NCBI RefSeq assembly: GCF_027925145.1 | Contig: NZ_AP027130.1 | Span: forward strand, 868,001-932,000 | DNA from: Thermodesulfomicrobium sp. WS | GTDB taxonomy: Bacteria > Desulfobacterota > Desulfovibrionia > Desulfovibrionales > Desulfomicrobiaceae | Direction: 5' to 3' | Length of the DNA: 64,000 nt | Shown here: positions 48,284 to 56,623 of the stretch, in pieces | Layout of the letters: each line of letters begins with the position of its first letter | How positions within the stretch are numbered: the first letter of the stretch is position 1 | Position numbers and translations under genes: made by a program | The notes under the pieces: model-generated | Seen by the model: the letters and a program-made list of their open reading frames with translations, nothing else | Told to the model about the DNA's origin: nothing | The model's database searches: none

Positions 48284-50203
48284 ATGATTTGGGGAGATGC
48301 CGCACCGCTGAGCCCTGCTGACGAAGCGACCCTATTTCGGAATATCTTCCGACAGGCGGGTACGGCGATGCTCCTCATCGACTTCGATACCGGTCGTATC
48401 GTGGGCGCCAACCCTGCGGCGGCGCGCTTTTACGGCTATCCTACCGAAGAACTGTGCGGGATGCCCATCTCCCGCATCAATATCCTGCCCCCGGAAATTC
48501 TCCGCCAGCGCATGGAGGAGGCCCGTTCCCGGCAGCGCAGGTATTTCGTCTTCCGCCACCGGCTCGCCAGCGGCGAGATCCGTGACGTGGCGGTGTATTC
48601 GGGGCCCGTCGTGGTGCGGGCCAAGACATTCCTCTATTCCGTTATCCATGACATCACCGAAGAGGTGCGGCTGCGCCGGGAGCGGGAAAGCCTGGCCAAG
48701 CGCCTGCGTCTGGCCATGGACGTGGGGAAGGTGGTGGCGTGGGAACTGCACGAAGATGGGCAGATGTACGTCACCTGGCCCCAAAAGGGCCGATACCCAT
48801 TGGCGCAGCAGGGCAATCCACTGCCTTTGGAGACAGTGGTGGGGTGGTTTGTCCCGGAACATCAGTCCGTTTGGACCACAGCGCTTCAGGCGTGCCTGCT
48901 GCATGGTCACCCCTTCAGCGTGGAGCTTCGCGATGGCCAGGGCCGCTGGGTGCAGGTGGAGGGGCTGCGCTTGGAGGATGGAGACGGCATCCGGGTTGTG
49001 GGCGTGTTCCACGACATCACCCCGGTCAAGATTCAGGCCGAGGCGGAGTGCCAGCGGCGCAAAGATGCGGAAGCCGCGGCCCGTGCCAAGGACGAGTTCT
49101 TGCGGTTCTTGAGCCATGAGCTGCGCACACCCCTTTCCGGCTTGGTGGGGCTTTTGCGGATACTCTGCGAAGGCAGGGGGGGAAATCGCGATGCCCTTCT
49201 GCTTCAGGCCCGCGAGCGTGCGGAGAGCTTGCTTCGTCTGCTCTCGGACGCCCTTGATTTGTGCCGTCTGGATGTCGGCCAAATGCCTTTGGTGGACGAG
49301 GACTTTTCGCCGCAGGCCTTGTGCACATCCCAGGTAAGTCTCTTTGCCCCCCAGGCCGAGGCCAAGGGGGTAGAGCTGCGGCTTGTCTGCGATCTGCCTG
49401 CCTCGCGGCTGGTGGCGGCCCCCAAGGCGCGTCTGGAGCAGGTCCTCTCCAACCTCCTTTCCAACGCGGTGAAATTCACCGATCATGGGGAGATTGTCGT
49501 GACCTGCGTGCTGCACGGTACGGAGGATGGCGAGGCGTTGGCTTTCACGGTACAGGACACCGGATGTGGCATCCCTCCGGAGTTGCAAGCGCGGCTTTTT
49601 GAGCCGTATGCCCAAGGGGTATTGGAGACGAAATTGGCGCGGGGCAGCGGCCTTGGCCTCTCCATTGTCCAGGCCTTGGTGCAGCGCATGGGGGGAACGA
49701 TCACGGTGGAGAGCGAGGAGGGTACGGGAACGACTTTTCGCGTCACGGTGCCGGTGCGGCCGGTGGCGCAGGTGGAGTCGGAGCTCCAGGAAAGCCCCCA
49801 AGCCCGCTTCGAGGAAACGTCCTGCGTGGGTTCTGATTCCTGGGACGTCCTCGTGGCTGAGGATGATCCCGTCAATCAGATGGTGGCGCGGACGCTTCTG
49901 GAGCGTTTGGGACACCGCGTGGAGGTCGTCTCCAACGGGGCGGAGGCGGTTGCCGCTGTGGCCCGCCGGCGCTTTCACGTGGTGCTGCTCGATGTGGCCA
50001 TGCCGCAGATGGACGGCCTTGAGGCGGCGCGGCGCATCCGCCAGATGCACCCTTCCCTGCCGCTGGTGGCGGTGAGCGCGTTTACCAGCGCCGATGACCA
50101 ACAGCGGTTTGCTGCAGTGATGGACTTTGTGCTCACCAAGCCGCTCAGTCTCGATGCCCTTGTCCAGGTATGCGCTCAGGTGGCCGCCCGGTCCGTGGCG
50201 TGA
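48284..50203 (+). CDS. Cytosolic hybrid histidine kinase (PAS-PAS-HisKA-HATPase-REC)
   Basis: A 639-residue protein without membrane helices. PAS1 spans about 18-125 (ends SVIHDITEEVRLR); a second PAS-like region spans about 140-250 (ends GVFHDITPVK). HisKA has His278 in FLSHELRTPLSG. The ATPase motifs are LLSNAVKFTD, DTGCGIP and GSGLGLSIVQ. The C-terminal receiver has AEDDPVNQ, Asp570 in VVLLDVAMPQMDG and a lysine in FVLTKPL. ATG 48284 follows GGAG. Output is presumably a phosphorelay to an unlinked partner. The last 28 bases overlap the convergent hemerythrin gene. Confidence 0.93.
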   Translation: MIWGDAAPLSPADEATLFRNIFRQAGTAMLLIDFDTGRIVGANPAAARFYGYPTEELCGMPISRINILPPEILRQRMEEARSRQRRYFVFRHRLASGEIRDVAVYSGPVVVRAKTFLYSVIHDITEEVRLRRERESLAKRLRLAMDVGKVVAWELHEDGQMYVTWPQKGRYPLAQQGNPLPLETVVGWFVPEHQSVWTTALQACLLHGHPFSVELRDGQGRWVQVEGLRLEDGDGIRVVGVFHDITPVKIQAEAECQRRKDAEAAARAKDEFLRFLSHELRTPLSGLVGLLRILCEGRGGNRDALLLQARERAESLLRLLSDALDLCRLDVGQMPLVDEDFSPQALCTSQVSLFAPQAEAKGVELRLVCDLPASRLVAAPKARLEQVLSNLLSNAVKFTDHGEIVVTCVLHGTEDGEALAFTVQDTGCGIPPELQARLFEPYAQGVLETKLARGSGLGLSIVQALVQRMGGTITVESEEGTGTTFRVTVPVRPVAQVESELQESPQARFEETSCVGSDSWDVLVAEDDPVNQMVARTLLERLGHRVEVVSNGAEAVAAVARRRFHVVLLDVAMPQMDGLEAARRIRQMHPSLPLVAVSAFTSADDQQRFAAVMDFVLTKPLSLDALVQVCAQVAARSVA

Positions 50204-50607
50204 TGGCAGGCCCAGGCCTGGCCGAGGCGCTGGTCGATACCGAGGATATGGTCGCAGAGCCAAGTCTTGAGAAAATGGAGCATCTCCGTGGCCAGGCCCT
50301 CGGTGGCGAGGATGGCGTCGAGGTCGAAGAGTTCGATCTGGTTGATGAACGTCTGGTGCTCCAGGCGGTGTTCCTCCGTCTCCGCGTAGTCCATGGTCTC
50401 CATGATCCGCTCTTCATCGGCGAAATGGTATTGGGCGTAGTCCGCCAGTTGGACCACGATGTCCAAGAGCTGCTTGTGGGTAGGGCCTGCTTCGACGGTG
50501 GCCGCGAGGTCGTTCAGGATGGCGATGAGCTTTTGGTGCTGCTCATCCACGCTGGGGATACCGGTGGCGAAATGGGGCTCCCACTCTACGGGAAAGGACT
50601 GCAACAT
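50176..50607 (-). CDS. Bacteriohemerythrin
   Basis: A 143-residue single-domain hemerythrin from ATG 50607 with GGAG-like ribosome site AAGGAGAAT. The diiron ligands are all present: His24 (DEQHQKLI), His61 and Glu65 (HFADEE), His80 and His84 (HRLEH), His120 and Asp125 (HILGID). It binds O2 (or NO) reversibly and is common in microaerotolerant anaerobes for O2 sensing or delivery. It may be expressed from the ptb-buk message, 47 bases downstream of buk. Confidence 0.95.
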   Translation of the reverse strand: MLQSFPVEWEPHFATGIPSVDEQHQKLIAILNDLAATVEAGPTHKQLLDIVVQLADYAQYHFADEERIMETMDYAETEEHRLEHQTFINQIELFDLDAILATEGLATEMLHFLKTWLCDHILGIDQRLGQAWACHHATDRAAT

Positions 50608-50654
50608 GCGATTCTCCTTGCGTGAAGGGCGGCTGGAGTCCAAAGACACCACGT

Positions 50655-51794
50655 TTATGCGTCAGGAGCGGGATTTTGGCAACCATCGGCGCGGGGATTG
50701 TTTGGGGAGGACGCGCCGGGGCGGTCCAGCCGGACTGCTGCGTAGCGCATGATGGGGGTCTTTCCTGTGAGGGCGGCTTCGGCGGCTTCGGCAAGGGCGT
50801 GCATTTCGTCTTCCCCGGGAAAGACCATGACCGGAGCAAGGAACGCCACCTGCCGGCGGATCCCTTCCACCACCGGGGCGCAGGCCGCAAGCCCGCCCGT
50901 GAGGACGATGGCGTCCACTTGTCCTTCGAGCACTACGGCCATGGCCCCGATTTCTTTGGCCACCTGGTAGGCCATGGCCCCCAGTACCTGGGCGGCCTGG
51001 GTATCCCCGGCTTCCATGCGGGAGACCGCTTCCTGGGCGTTGTTGGTCCCGAGGTAGGCCGCAAGTCCGCCGCCGCCCACCACCTTGCGCCGGATGGTCT
51101 CCATGGGAAGCCCCTGGACGCACCAGGCAAGCACCCCGGCCACGGGCAGGCCGCCGCTGCGCTCCGGAGAAAAGGGGCCGTCGCCGTCCAGGGCGTTATT
51201 CACGTCCACCACGCGGCCATGGCGGTGCGCGGCCACGGAGATGCCGCCGCCAAGATGCGCCACCACCAGGCGCAGCGCGTCCACGGGCTTGCCGAGCGTC
51301 GCTGCCGCACGCCGGGCCACGGCCTTGTGGTTGAGGGCGTGGAAGATGCTGCGGCGCACGATGTCCGGGTGGCCGGAGAAACGCGCGATGGGGTCCATCT
51401 CATCCACCACCACCGGGTCGGCGGTGAGCACCGGCACCCCTTCCGGGGCCAGCCTCCGGGCGATGATGGCCCCGAGGTTGGAGGCATGGGCGCCGAAGCG
51501 GCAGGAGCGCAGGTCCTCCAGCATGGCGTCGTCCACGGCGAGGACACCGCTGGGAACCGGCGCCATCAGCCCGCCGCGGGCCATGAAGGCATCCACGCCC
51601 TCCAGGGCCACGCCTTGGTCCATAAGCCATTGGCGCACCAGGGACTCTCGCCATGGGGCCTGATCCATGAGGGACGCAAAGGCGCGGAGCGTGGCGCTGT
51701 CGTGGCGCAGTGTCTCCAGGGCTGCTGGCGTGGTGCCTTGAAAGACGCCCAGCTTGGTGGACGTGGATCCGGGATTGATGACTACGATGCGCAT
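50655..51794 (-). CDS. buk: Butyrate kinase (or branched-chain acyl kinase)
   Basis: A 379-residue ASKHA kinase: RIVVINPGSTSTKLGVF at the N terminus, FMARGGLMAPVPSGV, VVAHLGGGISVAAHRHGRV and GLAACAPVVEGI. It converts acyl-phosphate plus ADP to acid plus ATP. Its start overlaps ptb by 13 bases. The pair can make ATP from butyryl-CoA or isobutyryl/isovaleryl-CoA; which substrate is used is unknown. A short Pro/Asp-rich tail is extra. Confidence 0.93.
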   Translation of the reverse strand: MRIVVINPGSTSTKLGVFQGTTPAALETLRHDSATLRAFASLMDQAPWRESLVRQWLMDQGVALEGVDAFMARGGLMAPVPSGVLAVDDAMLEDLRSCRFGAHASNLGAIIARRLAPEGVPVLTADPVVVDEMDPIARFSGHPDIVRRSIFHALNHKAVARRAAATLGKPVDALRLVVAHLGGGISVAAHRHGRVVDVNNALDGDGPFSPERSGGLPVAGVLAWCVQGLPMETIRRKVVGGGGLAAYLGTNNAQEAVSRMEAGDTQAAQVLGAMAYQVAKEIGAMAVVLEGQVDAIVLTGGLAACAPVVEGIRRQVAFLAPVMVFPGEDEMHALAEAAEAALTGKTPIMRYAAVRLDRPGASSPNNPRADGCQNPAPDA

Positions 51795-52702
51795 GGGGTG
51801 TTTCCGGTGCTCAAAAGGATGCCCAAGGCCATGGAGTTGATCTTGGTCTCGTGGGAGTCGCCGCGGGAGTTGAGCAGCACGGGGGCCTTGGCCCCCAGGA
51901 CCACGCCGGCGGAGGCAGCGCGGGAAAAGTACATGAGGCTCTTATAGAGGATGTTGCCTGCGGCAAGGTTTGGGGCAAGCAGGATATCCGCGCGGCCGGC
52001 CAGGGGATCGCTGGGGAGCTTTTTGGCTGCGGATCTCGGGTCCACGGCCACGTCCAGGGCATAGGGGCCGCCTACCCGGCAGCCGGAAATCTCACCGGCG
52101 GCGTTCATGGCCACCAGGCTCGCGGCGTCCTGGGTGCAGCGCATCTTGGGGTGCACCTTTTCCGACTCGCACAGTACCCCGACGATGGGATTATCCATGC
52201 CCAGTGCCTGGGCCACGGTGAGGGCGTTGGCAATGATGGCCGCCTTGGTGGCAAGATCCGGTTCGATGATCATGGCGGCGTCGGTAAGTAGATACAGGCG
52301 GTTGGTGCCCGGGATGTCCATGACCACGGTGTGGCTGACGGTGCGCGGGGTGCGCAGGCCGCTTTTTTTGTCGAGGACGGCACGCAGCAGCACCGCGGAA
52401 TCCACAAAGCCCTTGAGCACGATGTCGGCCGTGCCCTCAGCCACCAGGCGTACGGCCGCCTCGGCGCAGTGCGTTTCGTCTTCGGCGTGGAGGATGGGGA
52501 TATGCTCCAGGGAAAGGCCGATCTCCTCTGCCTGGCGGCGGATGATGGGGGCGTTGCCCACCAAGACAAAGCGGGCGAGGCTCAGGACGCACGCCCCGGC
52601 CACGGCACGCAGCACTTCGGTATCGTGTGCGCCCGCCACAGCGATGGTGCGCGTGGGACGGCGTTGGGCTTCTTCGCGAATTTCCGCAAGGGATGTGAAC
52701 AT
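51782..52702 (-). CDS. ptb: Phosphate butyryltransferase
   Basis: A 306-residue PTA/PTB-family enzyme from ATG 52702. It has the N-terminal TIAVAGAHDTEVLRAVAGA, ADIVLKGFVDSAVLLRAVL, HTVVMDIPGTNRLYLLTDAA and GAKAPVLLNSRGDSHETKINS, which match phosphotransbutyrylase rather than Pta. It converts acyl-CoA and phosphate into acyl-phosphate for Buk. Upstream (52703-53047) lie three palindromic repeats. Confidence 0.92.
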   Translation of the reverse strand: MFTSLAEIREEAQRRPTRTIAVAGAHDTEVLRAVAGACVLSLARFVLVGNAPIIRRQAEEIGLSLEHIPILHAEDETHCAEAAVRLVAEGTADIVLKGFVDSAVLLRAVLDKKSGLRTPRTVSHTVVMDIPGTNRLYLLTDAAMIIEPDLATKAAIIANALTVAQALGMDNPIVGVLCESEKVHPKMRCTQDAASLVAMNAAGEISGCRVGGPYALDVAVDPRSAAKKLPSDPLAGRADILLAPNLAAGNILYKSLMYFSRAASAGVVLGAKAPVLLNSRGDSHETKINSMALGILLSTGNTPCAS

Positions 52703-52751
52703 ACGGGCCTCCGTGGCGCACCCCCTTAGGCCAGGCGTACTGGAGAGGCAA

Positions 52752-52783
52752 GGGCAGTGCCCCCGCAAACTATGCTTGCGGCA
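52752..52783. repeat. REP-like palindromic repeat, copy 1
   Basis: A composite element: GGGCAGTGCCC (a hairpin by itself), then CGCAAACTATGCTTGCGGCA, in which CCGCAA pairs with TTGCGG around ACTATGC. Copy 2 has the same arrangement with two differences in the first ~30 bases. Confidence 0.8.
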
Positions 52784-52824
52784 AGACCGCATCGGATACC
52801 ACACTTACCAATGCTTATGTAAAA

Positions 52825-52856
52825 GGGCAGTGCCCTCGCCAACTATGCTTGCGGCA
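52825..52856. repeat. REP-like palindromic repeat, copy 2
   Basis: Reads GGGCAGTGCCCT, then CGCCAACTATGCTTGCGGCA. It is the same direct orientation as copy 1, 73 bases on. The CCGCAA arm is changed to TCGCCA, weakening the second hairpin. Confidence 0.8.
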
Positions 52857-52904
52857 CGGGCCGATGATGCTATCATTGACGAAGCGGCGGACGCTCGCCG
52901 CCTC

Positions 52905-52926
52905 TTCGCAGGCTATGCTTGCGGCA
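52905..52926. repeat. REP-like palindromic repeat, copy 3 (partial)
   Basis: Only the second half is kept: TTCGCAGGCTATGCTTGCGGCA. It shares CTATGCTTGCGGCA with copies 1 and 2. The three copies occupy most of the 345-base ptb-lysE spacer. The 121 bases after copy 3 contain nothing I recognise apart from the lysE ribosome site. Confidence 0.7.
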
Positions 52927-53047
52927 GGCCGATAATGCCTCGAAAACAAGCCGGCCGCCTCCTTGCCAGCTTGGGGGCGAAGCAGTAGCGGCCGGAGGGT
53001 CGGGACGTTGGCGTCTTTTGGGCGCGAGAGACTTCGGGAGAGCACCT

Positions 53048-53665
53048 ATGACCTTCGCCACCTGGCTGCCTTTTGTGGCCGCGAGTATCGTCTTTAGTTT
53101 GAGTCCTGGATCCGGGGCCATCTCCACGCTGGGCGTGAGCCTTGCCCAAGGCGGGCGGGCGGCGCTCTGGAATATCGTTGGCCTGGAGCTTGGTCTGGGG
53201 GTGCATATCGTGGTGGTGGGCGCAGGGCTGGGGATGCTGGTTGCTGCTTCGGCCACGGCCTTTGGCGTGCTCAAATGGGTGGGCGCGGCCTACCTGGTGT
53301 GGCTCGGTATCCAGAAATGGCGGGAGGCGCCGGCGGCGTTGGGGGGCGTGGGCGCGGCCCCGCGCGCTGGGGCGATGGTGCGCCGGGCCGTGCTCATCAA
53401 CCTCACCAACCCCAAGAGCATGGTCTTTTTGGCGGCGTTTTTTCCGCAGTTTCTCCACGACGAGCAGCCGCTTCTGCCCCAGTATCTCCTGCTCGGGGGA
53501 ACCATCTTGGCCGTGGATGCCCTGGTCATGGCCGGGTACGCCCTGGCCGCGGCCCGGGTGCGCTGCATATTGGCGCAGCCGCGGGCCATGGTACGGGCCA
53601 ATCGGGTGCTGGGGGCGCTCTTTATGGGCGCAGGTGCGGCGCTTGCTTCCGCCCGGGCCGCCTAG
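53048..53665 (+). CDS. LysE/RhtB-family amino acid exporter
   Basis: A 205-residue protein with about six membrane helices. The N-terminal FVAASIVFSLSPGSGAISTLG and central LVWLGIQKWRE, INLTNPKSMVFLAAFFPQF match the LysE superfamily (RhtB subtype). It exports amino acids or their derivatives; the substrate is unknown. ATG 53048 follows GGGAG. Its stop overlaps the DEAD-box gene's stop by 4 bases. Confidence 0.92.
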   Translation: MTFATWLPFVAASIVFSLSPGSGAISTLGVSLAQGGRAALWNIVGLELGLGVHIVVVGAGLGMLVAASATAFGVLKWVGAAYLVWLGIQKWREAPAALGGVGAAPRAGAMVRRAVLINLTNPKSMVFLAAFFPQFLHDEQPLLPQYLLLGGTILAVDALVMAGYALAAARVRCILAQPRAMVRANRVLGALFMGAGAALASARAA

Positions 53666-55278
53666 CGGTTTGGGTGCCGAGGGCCAGGGCGTGGGCTGCT
53701 TTTGGCAAAAGGCGCTCTGGGCCGGGGTCGGGCTTTGCGAAAGAGGACCTGGCCCTCTTGGGAGCGGTGGGCCAGGACTTTTTCGGCGTCGGCAAAGGGC
53801 AGGGACACGAAGGCGCAGGTGTCGAGGATCTCGATGTCTCCCACCCGGCGCGGCTCCACACCACAGGCGTCGCTCAGGTAGGCCACCAGGCGTCGGGGCG
53901 TCAGTCCGTCCCGGCGGCCCTGGCTGACCACCAATCGGGTCTTGCCGGTGCGGTCAGGCCCCAGTTCTTGGAGTTCCCGGTAGCGGCCGGGGTCGAGCTC
54001 GGTGCCAAAGGCGTGCTGGAGCACGGCGGCCAGCGCGGTTTCCGGGTCGCTGTGCGCAAGGATCCGGGCGGCCATGTGCCGCATCTGCGGGTCGATGTCC
54101 TGATCCATGGCGCTGCGCACCTCGGACTCGATGCGGCTGCGCTTGGCTTCCAATACCTCGGCTACCTTGGGGAGCTTGCCTTTGCGGATGGAGGTGCGGG
54201 CAAGTTTTTGGATCCACTGCAGCCGTCGGTATTCGGAGGGCGTGACAAAGGTGATGGCGATGCCGCTTTTGCCGGCGCGGCCGGTGCGGCCCACGCGGTG
54301 CACGTAGGCTTCGGGGTCGCCAGGCAGGTCGAAGTTGATGACGTGGGTCAGGTCCTGCACGTCGATGCCGCGGGCGGCCACGTCTGTGGCGACGAGGATG
54401 CGTGCATGGCGTTTTTTGAAGGCATCGAGGATCTTTTCCCGCTGCGCTTGGCCGAGATCGCCATGCAGGGCGCGGGCGTCGTAGCCCCGCTCTTCGAGAC
54501 GGGAGGCGATGGCGTCGGCGTCCACCTTGGTGCGGCAGAACACCAGGCCGTAGAAGTCTTCTTCCATGTCGATAATGCGGCACAGGGCTTCGAACTTGTC
54601 CGCAGCAGCCACTTCAAAGGCGATTTGATCCGTGGCGCTGGCGGTGAGGCTCGTGCTCTCCGCGCGCAAGGTCACGAATTCGTTCATGGTGCGCCGGGCC
54701 ACGGCCAGGATTTCCCGCGGCATGGTGGCGGAAAAGAGCAGGGTGCGCTTGGCCGCAGGGGTGTGGGAGAGAATTTCTTCCACATCGTCGAGAAAACCCA
54801 TGCTCATCATTTCATCGGCCTCGTCGAGCACGGCGAAGGCAAGCTGAGCAAGGTCCAGGCTTTCCCGGCGCAGATGGTCCAGGATACGACCTGGGGTGCC
54901 GGCCACGATGGAGACCCCCCGGCGCAGGGCCCGGAGCTGTAGCCCCATGGACTGGCCGCCGTAGATGGGAGCGATGGTGATGCGTGGATCCGGGCGCAGG
55001 GAAGAGAGCTCCTCGGCCACCTGGATGGCAAGTTCGCGGGTCGGCGTGAGAATGAGGGCCTGCACATGGGGGGCGGCAGGATCAAGCAGCTGGAGGATGG
55101 GAATCCCGTAGGCCGCGGTCTTGCCGGTGCCGGTTTGGGCTTGGGCGAGGACGTCGCGGGTGTCGTTCAAAATCGTGGGGATGGTTTGCGCCTGGATGGG
55201 CGTGGGTTCTTCAAATCCTTTGCGGAGCACGGCCGTGAGCACGGCATCGCAGAGGCCAAGATCGGCAAATGTGGGCAT
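53662..55278 (-). CDS. DEAD-box RNA helicase (CsdA/DbpA type)
   Basis: A 538-residue helicase: Q motif FEEPTPIQAQTIP, motif I AQTGTGKT, PTRELAIQV, DEAD, SAT and HRVGRTGRAG. The ~75-residue C-terminal DbpA RNA-binding fold (TRLVVSQGRRDGLTPRRL to CAFVSLP) is followed by a basic Arg/Pro tail. It likely acts in ribosome assembly or mRNA decay, often cold-linked. The 260-base region upstream to aroQ holds its leader and a short GC-rich inverted repeat followed by T7 near 55360-55377 on the plus strand. Confidence 0.94.
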   Translation of the reverse strand: MPTFADLGLCDAVLTAVLRKGFEEPTPIQAQTIPTILNDTRDVLAQAQTGTGKTAAYGIPILQLLDPAAPHVQALILTPTRELAIQVAEELSSLRPDPRITIAPIYGGQSMGLQLRALRRGVSIVAGTPGRILDHLRRESLDLAQLAFAVLDEADEMMSMGFLDDVEEILSHTPAAKRTLLFSATMPREILAVARRTMNEFVTLRAESTSLTASATDQIAFEVAAADKFEALCRIIDMEEDFYGLVFCRTKVDADAIASRLEERGYDARALHGDLGQAQREKILDAFKKRHARILVATDVAARGIDVQDLTHVINFDLPGDPEAYVHRVGRTGRAGKSGIAITFVTPSEYRRLQWIQKLARTSIRKGKLPKVAEVLEAKRSRIESEVRSAMDQDIDPQMRHMAARILAHSDPETALAAVLQHAFGTELDPGRYRELQELGPDRTGKTRLVVSQGRRDGLTPRRLVAYLSDACGVEPRRVGDIEILDTCAFVSLPFADAEKVLAHRSQEGQVLFRKARPRPRAPFAKSSPRPGPRHPNR

Positions 55279-55538
55279 AGCAACCTAATGGGGAAAAAGT
55301 GCAAGAGAGACTCGGCAAAACCGGAGGGGACTTGACGACAGGGGCGCACAGCGCAGGGCGCGGCGCCTTTTTTTCTCGTAGATGCTTCCCAAGAAGGGAG
55401 CAAGGAAAAAGTTGCGCCCCCACTGCGCGATCTCGTTTCGTGGTGGTTTTTGGGCAGGGGCCTGTGGGCCGAGGACAAGTCCTTGCCTCGAGGGGCGGGA
55501 GGCGGTAGCCGGAGGCCGTCGTTTTCAGGAGGCATGCC

Positions 55539-55991
55539 GTGGATATTCTCATCGTCAATGGACCGAACCTCGGCTACCTTGGGGTGCGCCAGCCGGAAAT
55601 CTATGGCACCCGGGGTATGGACGCGGTCCCGGAATTGGTGGCGGAGCTCATGGGCCCGCATGCCCACGCGGTGCGGCTTTCCTTTTTTCAGTCCAATAGC
55701 GAGGGGGGGCTTATCGACCGCCTGGAGCAGGCCTGGAAGGACCGGGTGGACGGTATTGTCATCAATCCGGGCGCCTACACCCACACGAGCCTCGCCTTGG
55801 CCGACTGTCTGGCCTGGATCGGCATCCCGTACGTGGAGGTGCACCTGAGCAATGTGGCGGGTCGAGCCGAATCCATTCGCCATACGAGCCTCACGGCCCC
55901 CCGCGCCGTAGGTACCCTTGCCGGATTCGGTGTCCTCGGATATGCCTTGGCGGTTCGGGCGCTGTGGCAGATACGGCAGACCGCCTCGTGA
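55539..55991 (+). CDS. aroQ: 3-dehydroquinate dehydratase, type II
   Basis: A 150-residue protein starting at GTG 55539 behind AGGAGG (no ATG fits). Motifs: [17 protein letters not shown] (with the active-site Tyr region), [29 protein letters not shown] and [19 protein letters not shown]. It performs step 3 of the shikimate pathway. Its position before efp is a conserved pairing in several proteobacterial groups. The QSNSEG serine replaces the histidine seen in many homologues. Confidence 0.92.
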   Translation: MDILIVNGPNLGYLGVRQPEIYGTRGMDAVPELVAELMGPHAHAVRLSFFQSNSEGGLIDRLEQAWKDRVDGIVINPGAYTHTSLALADCLAWIGIPYVEVHLSNVAGRAESIRHTSLTAPRAVGTLAGFGVLGYALAVRALWQIRQTAS

Positions 55992-56023
55992 GCGCCGACG
56001 TATTTTTTGGCAAGGAGAATGGA

Positions 56024-56581
56024 ATGATTTCGACCACGGATTTTAAGAAAGGCAAAAAGATTGAAATCGACGGCGCGCCCTGTGAGATTCTAGAGTGCAG
56101 CCACTACAAGCCCGGCAAAGGCGGGGCGTTTATGCGCACCAAGTACCGCAATCTCATCACCGGCGCGGTGGTGGAGCAGAACTTCCGCTCAGGGATGAAA
56201 TTTCCCAAGCCGGATTTGGAAGTTCGGGAAATGCAGTACCTGTACCGTGAGGGCGAGGATTTTGTCTTCATGGACATGACCTCCTACGAGCAGATGACCG
56301 TGTCCGCTGCAGTGGTAGGGGAGAAGGGCGGCTACCTCAAGGAAGCCTCGTCGTATCGGGTCATGCTCTATGAAGGGCGGCCGCTGGATTTGGAGATCCC
56401 GGCTTCGGTGGTCTTGGAGGTGACGGCCACGGATCCTGGGGTCAAGGGCGATACCGTGACCGGCGCCACCAAGCCTGCGACCTTGGAGACGGGCGTGGTG
56501 GTCCAGGTGCCGCTGTTCGTGGAAACCGGAGACCGCATCAAGATCAACACCGAAACCGGCGCCTACCTGGGCCGCGAGTAG
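56024..56581 (+). CDS. efp: Elongation factor P
   Basis: A 185-residue three-domain protein. The tip lysine lies in [10 protein letters not shown] (Lys32), and the C-terminal OB domain ends [16 protein letters not shown]. It rescues ribosomes at polyproline stretches. The lysine tip implies modification by an EpmA-like or other system, none of which is in the window. ATG 56024 follows AAGGAG. Confidence 0.96.
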   Translation: MISTTDFKKGKKIEIDGAPCEILECSHYKPGKGGAFMRTKYRNLITGAVVEQNFRSGMKFPKPDLEVREMQYLYREGEDFVFMDMTSYEQMTVSAAVVGEKGGYLKEASSYRVMLYEGRPLDLEIPASVVLEVTATDPGVKGDTVTGATKPATLETGVVVQVPLFVETGDRIKINTETGAYLGRE

Positions 56582-56623
56582 GGCGGGGAGTCGCGGGACG
56601 CTCAAGGCCATGGAGGCGGCTCC

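Noticed and set aside
52741-52930. CRISPR array
   Set aside because: Only three imperfect units with unequal spacing (73 and about 70 bases) and internal hairpins, and no cas genes.
52815-53045. Short minus-strand frames encoding CRKHSLRGHC-like peptides
   Set aside because: They are translations of the REP-like repeat, without ribosome sites or stable composition.
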